From: Valencia hispanica
Taxonomy: Eukaryota; Chordata; Actinopteri; Cyprinodontiformes; Valenciidae
DNA length: 64,000 nucleotides
NCBI GenBank assembly: GCA_963556495.2
Contig: OY747716.1
Coordinates: 49,495,818 to 49,559,817 of the forward strand
Direction of reading: 5' to 3'
In this document: positions 53,308 to 63,765 of the stretch, piece after piece
Layout: each line of letters starts with the position of its first letter
Position numbering within the stretch: position 1 is the first letter of the stretch
The notes under the pieces: model-generated
What the model was told of the DNA's origin: nothing
The model's database searches: none
The model's input: the letters and a program-made list of their open reading frames with translations, nothing else
Made by a program: the position numbers and the translations under genes

Positions 53308-55721
53308 GCTGAGCTAACACCTGAGCTAACACCTGAGCTAGCACCTGAGCTAACACCTGAGCTAACACCTGGGCTAGCCCCTGTGCTAGCACCTGAGCTT
53401 AAACCTTTGCTAACACCTGAGCTAGCCCTCGATCAAACATCTGAGCTAACTTCTGAGCTAACACCTGGGCAAGCCCTGAGCTAACACCTGGGCTAACACC
53501 TGATCTAACACCTGAGCTAACACCTGGGGTCGCTCGTGAGCTAACACCTGGACTAGCCCCCGAGCTAACACTTGAGCTAACAACTGAGCTAACACCTGAG
53601 CTAACACCTGGGCTTGCCCAAGAACTAACACCTGAGCTAACACCTGGTCTAGCACCTGAACTAACACCTGAGGTAAGACCTGCGCTAGCACCTGAGCTAA
53701 CACCTGAGCTAGCACTTGAGCTAACACCTGGGCTAGTCCCTGAGCTCGCTTCTGAGCTAACACCTGGGGTAGCCCCATAGCTAACAGCTGAGCTAACACC
53801 TGAGCTAACACCTGAGCTAGCACCTGAGCTAACACCTGAGCTAACACCTGGGCTAGCCCCTGTGCTAACACCTGAACTAGCACCTGAGCTAACACCTGGG
53901 CTAACACATGAGCTAACACCTGAGCTAAAACCTGAGCTAACACCTAAGCTAACACTTGGGCTAGTCCCTGAGCTAGCACTTGAGCTACCACCTGGGCAAG
54001 TCCCTGAGCTAAGACCTGAACTAGCACCTGAGCTAACACCTGGACTAGCCCCCGAGCTTACCCCTGAGCTAGCACCTGAGCTAACACCTGGGCTAGCCCG
54101 TGAGCTTACACCTGGGATAGCACCTGAGCAAACACCTGGGGTAGCACCCATGCTAACACCTGAGATAGTACCTGAGCTAACACCTGAGCTAGCACCTGAG
54201 CTAACACCTGAGCTAACACCTGAGCTAACAACTGAGCTAACACCTGAGTTATTACCTGAGCTGACCCCTGATTTAACACCTGGGGTAGAACCTGAGCTAA
54301 CACATGGGCAGGCGCATGAGCAAACACCTGGGCTAGTCCCTGAGCTAGCACCTGAGCTAAAAGCTAGGCTAGCCCCTGAGCTAACACCTGAGCTAGCACC
54401 TGAGCTAACACCTGAGCTACCACCTGGGCTAACACCTGACCTACCACATGAGCTAACACCTGGGCTAACACCTGAGATAACATCTGAGCTAATATCTGAA
54501 CTAACACCTGGGGTAGCACCTGAGCTAACACCTGGGCTAGCCCATGAGCTAAAACCTGAGCTAACACCTGGGCTAGTCCCTGAGCTAGCTTCTGAGCTAA
54601 CAACTGGGCAAGCCCAATAGCTAACAGCTGACATAGCACCTGAGCTAACACCTGGGCTAACACCTGAGCTAACACCTGAGCTAGCACCTGAGCTAACACC
54701 TGGGCTAGTCCCTGAACGAGCACCTAAACTAACACCTGGGCTAGCACCTGAGCTAACACCTGGACTAGCCCCCGAGCTAACCCCTGAGCTAACACCTGGG
54801 CTAGCCCGTGAGAAAACACCTGGGATTGCACCTGAGCTAACACCTGGGGTAGCACCCAAGCTAACACCTGAGCAAGCACCTGAGCTAACACCTGAGCTAG
54901 CACCTGAGCTAACACCTGAGCTTACACTTGGAATAGTCCCTAAGCTACAACCTGAGCTACCAGCTGAGCTACAACCTGGGCTAACAACTGAGCTAGCACC
55001 TGAGCTAACACCTGAGCAACGCCCCTAGCAAGCACCTGAGCTAAAAGCTGGGCTAGCCTCTGAGCTAACACCTGAGCTAGCACCTGAGCTAACACCGGTG
55101 CTAGTCCCTGTGCTAGCACCTGAGCTTAAACCTGGGCTAATACCTGGGTTAGCCCTCGAGCAAACATCTGAGCTGGCATCTGAGCTAACACCTGGGCTAG
55201 CCCCTGAACTAAAAATCTGAGCAAGCACAAGAGCTAACACCTGAGCTGAAACCTGGGGTAGTCCCTGAGCTACCACCTGAGCTACCACCTCAGCTAACAC
55301 CTGGGCTAACACCTGTGCTAACACCTTAGCTATCACCTGAGCTAACTCCTGTGCTAACATCTGGGCTAATACCTGAACTAGCACCTGAGCAAAAACCTGG
55401 GCTAGTCCCTGTGCTAGCACCTGAGCTTAAACCTTTGCTAACACCTGAGCTAGCCCTCGATCAAACATCTGAGCTAACTTCTGAGCTAACACCTGGGCTA
55501 GCCCCTGAGCTAACACCTGAGCAAGCACCAGAGCTAAAACCTGGGGAAGTCCCTGAGCTACCACCTGAGCTACCACCTCAGCTAACACCTGGGCTAACAC
55601 TTGTGCTAATACCTTAGCTATCACCTGAGCTAACACCTGAGCTAACACCTGGGCTAGCCCCAGAGCTAACAGCTGAGCTAGCACCTGAGTTAACACCTGG
55701 GCTAGCCCGTGAGCTAACAAC
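53308..55721. repeat. Mosaic segment with a 479-bp local duplication; copied at 59.1-61.05 kb
   Basis: GGGCAAGCCC at 52,988 and 53,467 gives a 479-bp repeat. From 53,458 to about 55,400 the segment pairs with 59,106-61,049 at an offset of 5,648-5,649 bp (GCAGGCGCAT, 54,308 and 59,957). The one-base change is an extra T near 59,761 in the right copy. A short piece near 53,390-53,450 with CCTTTGCTAACACC is of the type found near 45.3 kb. No gene is seen. Confidence 0.83.
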
Positions 55722-55902
55722 TGAGCTAACACCTGGGCTAACACCTGAGCTAACACCTGAGCTAACACTTGGGTTAGCCCCCGAGCTAACACCTGAGCTA
55801 GCTTCTGAGCTAACACCTGGGCTAGCCCCAGAGCTAACAGCTGAGCACGCACCTGAGCTAACACCTGGGCTAACACCTGAGCTAACACCTGAGCTAACAC
55901 CT
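55722..55902. repeat. 181-bp patch of array-edge sequence inside the array
   Basis: The patch is identical, as far as I can compare by eye, to 62,354-62,534 (offset 6,632). It includes the otherwise rare words CACTTGGGTTAGCCC and CTGAGCACGCACC. Its flanks belong to other block families, so it is a patch joined at about 55,722 and 55,902. Confidence 0.85.
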
Positions 55903-57145
55903 GGGCTAGCCCATGAGCTAACACCTGAGCTAACACCTGGGCTAGTCCCTGAGCTAGCATCTGAGCTAACAACTGGGCTAGCCCCATAGCTAACAGCTGA
56001 CATAGCACCTGAGCTAACACCTGGGCTAACACCTGAGCGAACACCTGAGCTAGCACCTGAGCTAACACCTGGGCTAGTCCCTGAACGAGCACCTAAACTA
56101 ACACCTGGGCTAGCACCTGAGCTAACACCTGGACTAGCCCCCGAGCTAACCCCTGAGCTAACACCTGGGCTAGCCCGTGAGAAAACACCTGGGATTGCAC
56201 CTGAGCTAACACCTGGGGTAGCACCCAAGCAAACACCTGAGCAAGCACCTGAGCTAACACCTGAGCTAGCACCTGAGCTAACACCTGAGCTTACACTTGG
56301 AATAGTCCCTAAGCTACAACCTGAGGTACCAGCTGAGCTACAACCTGGGCTAACAACTGAGCTAGCACCTGAGCTAACACCTGAGCAAGGCCCCTAGCAA
56401 GCACCTGAGCTAAAAGCTGGGCTAGCCCCTGAGCTAACACCTGAGCTAGCACCTGAGCTAACACCGGTGCTAGTCCCTGTGCTAGCACCTGAGCTTAAAC
56501 CTGGGCTAATACCTGGGTTAGCCCTCGAGCAAACATCTGAGCTGGCATCTGAGCTAACACCTGGGCTAGCCCCTGAACTAACATCTGAGCAAGCACCAGA
56601 GCTAACACCTGAGCTGAAACCTGGGGTAGTCCCTGAGCTACCACCTGAGCTACCACCTCAGCTAACACCTGGGCTAACACCTGTGCTAACACCTTAGCTA
56701 TCACCTGAGCTAACTCCTGTGCTAACATCTGGGCTAATACCTGAACTAGCACCTGAGCAAAAACCTGGGCTAGCCCCTGAGCTAACACCTGAGCTAGCAC
56801 CTGAGCTAAAACCTGGGCTAGCCCCCGAGCTAAAACCTGAGCTAGCTTCTGAGCTAACACCTGGGCTAGCCCCAGAGCTAACAGCTGAGCTAGCACCTGA
56901 GCTAAAACCTGGGTTAACACCTGAGCTAACACCTGAGCTAACACCTGGACTAGCCCCCGAGCTAACCCTGAGCTAACACCTGAGCTAACACCTGGCCTAG
57001 CCCGTTAACTAATACCTGGGATAGCCCATGAGCTAACACCTGGGCTAGTCCCTGACCTAGCACCTGAGCTACCACCTGAGCTAACACCTTGACTAAGACC
57101 TGTGTTAGCACCTGAGCTAACACCTGAGCTAACACCTGAGCTAAC
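55890..57145. repeat. Block copied at 60,170-61,425 (4,280-bp offset)
   Basis: CTGGGCTAGC before CCATGAG (55,901 and 60,181), GGCCCCTAG (56,389 and 60,669) and CCCGTTAACT (57,001 and 61,281) are all 4,280 bp apart, with few differences. The match ends near 57,145, where the right copy goes on into GAACTAGC. Confidence 0.88.
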
Positions 57146-59190
57146 ACCTGAGCTAACACCTGAGCTAGCACCTGAGCTAACACCTGGGCTAGTCCCTGAG
57201 ATAGCTTCTGAGCTAACACCTGGGCCAGCCCCATAGCTAACAGCTGAACTAGCACCTGAGCTAACACCTGAGCTAACACCTGAGCTAGCACCTGAGCTAA
57301 CACCTGAGCTAACACCTGGGCTAGCCCCTGTGCTAACACCTGAGCTAACACCTGGGATAGCACCTGAGCTAAAACCTGGGGTAGCACCCCAGCTAACACC
57401 TGATCAAGCACCTGAGTTAACACCTGAGCTAGCACCTGAGCTAACACCTGAGCTTACACCTGGAATAGTCCCTAAGGTACAACCTGAGCTACCAGCTGAG
57501 CTACAACCTGGGCTAACACCTGAGCTAGCACCTGAGCTAACACCTAGGCTAGTCCCTGTGCTAGCACCTGAGCTTTAACCTTTGCTAACACCTGAGCTAG
57601 CCCTCGATCAAACATCTGAGCTAACTTCTGAGCTAACACCTGGGCTAGCCCCTGAGCTAACACCTGAGCAAGCACCAGAGCTAAAACCTGGGGAAGTCCC
57701 TGAGCTACCACCTGAGCTACCACCTCAGCTAACCCCTGGGCTAACACTTGTGCTAATACCTTAGCTATCACCTGAGCTAACACCTGAGCTAACACCTGGG
57801 CTAGCCCCAGAGCTAACAGCTGAGCTAGCACCTGAGTTAACACCTGGGCTAGCCCGTGAGCTAACAACTGGGATAGCACCTGAGCTAACACCTGCGCTAG
57901 CACCCGAGCTAACACCTGAGCTAACAACTGAGCTAACACCTGAGTTATTACCTGAGCTGACCCCTGATATAACACCTGGGGTAGACCCTGAGCTAACACA
58001 TGGGCAGGCGCATGAACAAACACCTGGGCTAGTCCCTGAGCTAGCACCTGAGCTAAAAGCTAGGCTAGCCCCTGAGCTAACACCTGAGCTAGCACCTGAG
58101 CTAACACCTGAGCTACCACCTGGGCTAACACCTGACCTAACACATGAGCTAAAACCTGGGCTAACACCTGAGATAACATCTGAGCTAACATCTGAACTAA
58201 CACCTGGGGTAGCACCTGAGCTAACACCTGGGCTAGCCCAAGAGCTAACACCTGAGCTAACACCTGGGCTAGTCCCTGAGCTAGCTTCTGAGCTAACAAC
58301 TGGGCTAGCCCCATAGCTAACAGCTGACATAGCACCTGAGCTAACACCTGAGCTAGCACCTGAGCTAACACCTGGGCTAGTCCCTGAGCGAGCACCTGGG
58401 CTAGTCCATGAGCGAGCACCTGAGCTAACACCTGGGCTAGCCCCTGTGCTAACACCTGAGATAGCACCTGAGCTAAGACCTGGGCTAGCCTCTGAGCTAA
58501 CACCTGAGCTTGCTTCTGAGCTAACATCTGAGCTAACACCTGGGCTAGCCCCAGAGCTAACACCTGAGCTAGCACCTGAGCCAACACCTGGGCTAACACA
58601 TGAGCTAACACCTGAGCTAGCACCTGAGCTAACACCTGAGCTAACACGTGGGCTAGTCCCTGAGCTAGCACCTGAGCTACCACCTGGGCAAGTCCCTGAG
58701 CTAACACCTGAACTAGAACCTGAGCTAACACCTGGACTACCCCCTGAGCTAACCCCTGAGCTATCACCTGAGCTAACACCTGGGCTAGCCCGTGGGCTAA
58801 CACCTGGGATAGCACCTGAGCTAACACCTGGGCTAGCACCCAACTTAACACCTGAACTAGCACGTGAACTAACACCTGAGCTAGCACCTGAGCTAACACG
58901 TGAGCTTACATCTGGGCTAGTCCCTAAGGTACAACCTGAGCTACCAGCTGAGCTACAACCTGGGCTAACTGAGCTAGCACCTGAGCTAACACCTGAGCAG
59001 GGCCCTGAGCAACCACCTGAGCTAAAAGCTGGGCTAGTCCCTGAGCGAGCACCTGAGCTAACACCTGGGCTAGCACCTTTGCTAATACCTGAGCTGGCTT
59101 CTGAGCTAACACCTGGGCAAGCCCTGAGCTAACACCTGGGCTAACACCTGATCTAACACCTGAGCTAACACCTGGGGTCGCTCGTGAGCT
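57100..59190. repeat. Block copied from 49.7-51.78 kb (7,406-bp offset)
   Basis: GCAGGCGCAT at 50,598 and 58,004 and the units around 51,040 and 58,446 are 7,406 bp apart. The whole stretch matches with only scattered substitutions. At its right end it passes into the block paired with 53.46 kb. Confidence 0.86.
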
Positions 59191-61425
59191 AACACCTGGA
59201 CTAGCCCCCGAGCTAACACTTGAGCTAACAACTGAGCTAACACCTGAGCTAACACCTGGGCTTGCCCAAGAACTAACACCTGAGCTAACACCTGGTCTAG
59301 CACCTGAACTAACACCTGAGGTAAGACCTGCGCTAGCACCTGAGCTAACACCTGAGCTAGCACTTGAGCTAACACCTGGGCTAGTCCCTGAGCTCGCTTC
59401 TGAGCTAACACCTGGGGTAGCCCCATAGCTAACAGCTGAGCTAACACCTGAGCTAACACCTGAGCTAGCACCTGAGCTAACACCTGAGCTAACACCTGGG
59501 CTAGCCCCTGTGCTAACACCTGAACTAGCACCTGAGCTAACACCTGGGCTAACACATGAGCTAACACCTGAGCTAAAACCTGAGCTAACACCTAAGCTAA
59601 CACTTGGGCTAGTCCCTGAGCTAGCACTTGAGCTACCACCTGGGCAAGTCCCTGAGCTAAGACCTGAACTAGCACCTGAGCTAACACCTGGACTAGCCCC
59701 CGAGCTTACCCCTGAGCTAGCACCTGAGCTAACACCTGGGCTAGCCCGTGAGCTTACACCTTGGGATAGCACCTGAGCAAACACCTGGGGTAGCACCCAT
59801 GCTAACACCTGAGATAGTACCTGAGCTAACACCTGAGCTAGCACCTGAGCTAACACCTGAGCTAACACCTGAGCTAACAACTGAGCTAACACCTGAGTAA
59901 TTACCTGAGCTGACCCCTGATTTAACACCTGGGGTAGAACCTGAGCTAACACATGGGCAGGCGCATGAGCAAACACCTGGGCTAGTCCCTGAGCTAGCAC
60001 CTGAGCTAAAAGCTAGGCTAGCCCCTGAGCTAACACCTGAGCTAGCACCTGAGCTAACACCTGAGCTACCACCTGGGCTAACACCTGACCTACCACATGA
60101 GCTAACACCTGGGCTAACACCTGAGATAACATCTGAGCTAATATCTGAACTAACACCTGGGGTAGCACCTGAGCTAACACCTGGGCTAGCCCATGAGCTA
60201 AAACCTGAGCTAACACCTGGGCTAGTCCCTGAGCTAGCTTCTGAGCTAACAACTGGGCTAGGCCCATAGCTAACAGCTGACATAGCACCTGAGCTAACAC
60301 CTGGGCTAACACCTGAGCTAACACCTGAGCTAGCACCTGAGCTAACACCTGGGCTAGTCCCTGAACGAGCACCTAAACTAACACCTGGGCTAGCACCTGA
60401 GCTAACACCTGGACTAGCCCCCGAGCTAACCCCTGAGCTAACACCTGGGCTAGCCCGTGAGAAAACACCTGGGATTGCACCTGAGCTAACACCTGGGGTA
60501 GCACCCAAGCTAACACCTGAGCAAGCACCTGAGCTAACACCTGAGCTAGCACCTGAGCTAACACCTGAGCTTACACTTGGAATAGTCCCTAAGCTACAAC
60601 CTGAGGTACCAGCTGAGCTACAACCTGGGCTAACAACTGAGCTAGCACCTGAGCTAAGACCTGAGCAAGGCCCCTAGCAAGCACCTGAGCTAAAAGCTGG
60701 GCTAGCCCCTGAGCTAACACCTGAGCTAGCACCTGAGCTAACACCGGTGCTAGTCCCTGTGCTAGCACCTGAGCTTAAACCTGGGCTAATACCTGGGTTA
60801 GCCCTCGAGCAAACATCTGAGCTGGCATCTGAGCTAACACCTGGGCTAGCCCCTGAACTAACATCTGAGCAAGCACCAGAGCTAACACCTGAGCTGAAAC
60901 CTGGGGTAGTCCCTGAGCTACCACCTGAGCTACCACCTCAGCTAACACCTGGGCTAACACCTGTGCTAACACCTTAGCTATCACCTGAGCTAACTCCTGT
61001 GCTAACATCTGGGCTAATACCTGAACTAGCACCTGAGCAAAAACCTGGGCTAGCCCCTGAGCTAACACCTGAGCTAGCACCTGAGCTAAAACCTGGGCTA
61101 GCCCCCGAGCTAAAACCTGAGCTAGCTTCTGAGCTAACACCTGGGCTAGCCCCAGAGCTAACAGCTGAGCTAGCACCTGAGCTAAAACCTGGGCTAACAC
61201 CTGAGCTAACACCTGAGCTAACACCTGGACTAGCCCCCGAGCTAACCCTGAGCTAACACCTGAGCTAACACCTGGCCTAGCCCGTTAACTAATACCTGGG
61301 ATAGCCCATGAGCTAACACCTGGGCTAGTCCCTGACCTAGCACCTGAGCTACCACCTGAGCTAACACCTTGACTAAGACCTGTGTTAGCACCTGAGCTAA
61401 CACCTGAGCTAACACCTGAACTAGC
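59106..61425. repeat. Last higher-order blocks before the array edge
   Basis: The first part pairs with 53,458-55,400 (5,648-5,649 bp) and the second with 55,890-57,145 (4,280 bp), so two families overlap here. An extra T near 59,761 (ACACCTTGGGATAGC) shifts the phase and is private to this copy. Confidence 0.86.
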
Positions 61426-62265
61426 ACCTGAGCTAACAGCTGGGCTAGTCCCTGAGCTAGCTTCTGAGCTAACACCTGGGCTAGCCCCATAGCTAACAGC
61501 TGACCTAGCACCTGAGCTAGCACCTGAGCTAACACCTGGACTAACACCTGAGCTAGCACCTGAGCTAACACCTGGGCTAGCCCTCAAGCAAACATCTTAT
61601 CTGGCTTCTGAGCTAACACCTGGGGTAGTCCCTGAGCTACCACCTCAGCTACCACCTCAGCTAACACCAGGGCTAACATCTGTGCTAACACCTTAGCTAT
61701 CACCTGAGCTAACTCCTGTGCTAACACCCGGGCTAGTCCCTGAACTAGCACCTGAGAAAAAAACCTGGGCTAGCCCCTGAGCAAACACCTGAGCTAGCAC
61801 CCGAGCTACCACCTGGCCAAGTCCCTGAGCTAAGACCTGAACTAGCACCTGAGCTAAAACCTGGACTAGCCCCCGAGCTAACCCCTGAGCTAACACCTTA
61901 GCTAACACCTAGGCTAGCCCGAGAACTAACACCTGGGATGGCACCTGAGCTAACACCTGGGCTAGCTACCAAGCTAACACCTGAGCTAGCACTTGAGCTA
62001 ACACCTGAGCTAGTGCCTGAGCAAGCACCTGAGCTAAAAGTTGCTCTAGGCCCTGAGATAACACCTGAGCTAGCACCTGAGCTAACACCTGAGGTAGCAC
62101 CTGAGCTAACACCTGAGCTAACACCTGGGCTATTCCCTGAGCTACCACCTGAGCTACCACCTTAGCTAACACCGGGGCTAACACCTGAGCTAGCACCTGA
62201 GCTAACACCTGAGCTAGCACCTTAGCAATCAGCTGAGCTAACACCTGGGCTAGTCCCTGAGCTAG

Positions 62266-62373
62266 CACCTGAGCTACCACCTGAGCTAACACCTGGGCTA
62301 ACACCTGAGCTACCACCTGAGCTAACACCTGGGCTAACACCTGAGCTACCACCTGAGCTAACACCTGGGCTAA
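62266..62373. repeat. 36-bp (3-unit) tandem repeat, three copies
   Basis: Three successive copies each hold the unit order CACCTGAGCTAC, CACCTGAGCTAA, CACCTGGGCTAA. The copies appear identical, so this is a recent local expansion at the array edge. Confidence 0.88.
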
Positions 62374-63125
62374 CACCTGAGCTAACACCTGAGCTAACAC
62401 TTGGGTTAGCCCCCGAGCTAACACCTGAGCTAGCTTCTGAGCTAACACCTGGGCTAGCCCCAGAGCTAACAGCTGAGCACGCACCTGAGCTAACACCTGG
62501 GCTAACACCTGAGCTAACACCTGAGCTAACACCTGAGCTAGCACCTGAGCTAAATCCTGAGCTAACACCTGGGCTAGTCCCTGAGCTAGCAGCTGAATTA
62601 ACACCTGGGCTAGCCCCTTGGTTAACACCTGAGGTAGCACCTGAGCTAACACCTGGGCAAGCCCCCGAGCTAACACCTGAGCTAGCTTCTGAGGTAACAT
62701 CTGAGCTAACACCTGGGCTAGCCCCAGAGCTAACAAATGAGCTAGCACATAAGCTAGCACCTGAGCTAGCACCTGGGCTAACACCTGAGCTAACACCTTA
62801 GCTAATACCTGGGCTAGTCCCTGAGCTAGCTTCTGAGCTACCACCTGGGCAAGTCCCTGAGCTAAGACCTGAACTAGCACCTGAGCTAACAGCTGAGCTA
62901 ACACCTGAGCAAGGCCCTGAGCAAGCACCTGAGCTAAAAGCTGGGCTAGCCCCTGAGCTAACACCTGAGATAGCACCTGAGATAAAACCTGAGATAGCAC
63001 CTGAGATAACACCTGAGCTAGCCCCTGAGCTAAAACCCGGTTTAGCCCCTGAGCTAACACCTGAGCTAGCCCCTGGGCTAGCCCCTGACCTAGCCCTAGA
63101 GCTAACTCCTCAGATAACACCTGAG

Positions 63126-63530
63126 CTAGCACATGAGCTAACACCTGAGGTAACACCTGGGCTGGCCGCTGAGTTAACAAATGGGATAGCACCTGAGCTA
63201 ACACCTGGGCTAGCACCCGAGCTAACACCTGAACAAACACCTGAGCTAAAACCTGTGCTAACACCTTAGCTATCACCTGAGCTAGCTCCTGGGCTGGCCG
63301 CTGAGTTAACAAATGGGCTAGCACCTGAGCTAACACCTGGGATAGCACCTGAGCTAACACCTGAGCTAGCACATGAGCTAAAACCTGAGGTAACACCTGG
63401 GCTGGCCGCTGAGTTAACAAATGGGATAGCACCTGAGCTAACACCTGGGCTAGCACACAAGCTAACACCTGAACAAACACCTGAGCTAACACCTGTGCTA
63501 ACACCTTAGCTATCACCTGAGCTAGCTCCT
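63126..63530. repeat. 240-bp (20-unit) duplication at the array edge
   Basis: Positions 63,126-63,290 recur at 63,366-63,530. GCTGGCCGCT lies at 63,161 and 63,401, with a further partial copy of the word at 63,293. The copies differ at a few places, for example GCACCCGAGC at 63,211 against GCACACAAGC at 63,451. Confidence 0.85.
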
Positions 63531-63765
63531 GAGCTAACACCTGAGCTAGCACCTGAGCTAACACATGGGCTAGCTCCTGAACTAACACCTGAGCTAGCCC
63601 CTGAGGTAACACCTGGGGTAGCACCTGAGCTAACACCTGGGGTTAGCGCCTGAGCTAACACCTGGGCTAACTCATGAGCTAACACCTGAGCTAGCACCTG
63701 AGCTGGCACGTTAGCTAACACCTGAGCAACCACCTGAGCTAACACCTGAGCTAGCACCTGAGCTA

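Larger units (their letters stand above)
1..63765. repeat. Giant 12-bp minisatellite/satellite array (whole window except right edge)
   Basis: The sequence is an uninterrupted head-to-tail array of a 12-bp unit, ACACCTGAGCTA, with frequent variants. The first triplet is ACA, GCA, GCC, GTC or GCT. The second is usually CCT, sometimes CCC or TCT. The third is mainly GAG or GGG, and CTA is nearly constant. All units lie in the same orientation; I saw no inverted segment, interspersed element or unique DNA. Unit length is well kept, but rare 9-, 11- and 13-bp units shift the phase. Open frames on both strands follow from the unit being four codons long. In the + frame the same stop-bearing variants recur in block after block, for example CCATAGCTAACAG, CACCTTAGCTATC and GGCCCCTAGCAAG, so no frame is maintained. 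The array continues past position 1 and ends near 63,765. Confidence 0.97.
61426..63765. repeat. Right edge zone of the array
   Basis: This zone lacks most of the long-block markers of zone 2 and has its own unit words, such as GCTGGCCGCTGAG and ACAAATGGG combinations. Three short tandem structures are visible: a 36-bp repeat, a 240-bp repeat, and the 181-bp stretch also found at 55.7 kb. The array ends near 63,765 as GCACCTGAGCTA runs straight into CTACAACTACTAC. No gene is seen. Confidence 0.85.

Noticed and set aside
16301..59966. GGGCAGGCGCAT as a recombination-promoting minisatellite core
   Set aside because: The match to the classical core is short and partial, and the word is spread by block duplication, so its recurrence is not independent evidence.
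1..63765. CRISPR array
   Set aside because: There are no unique spacers between constant repeats. The unit is 12 bp and contiguous, and no cas genes are present.
1..63765. Telomeric or classical centromeric repeat
   Set aside because: The unit does not match TTAGGG-type telomere repeats, and I saw no CENP-B box-like word or monomer of about 170 bp. A centromeric location cannot be excluded from sequence alone.
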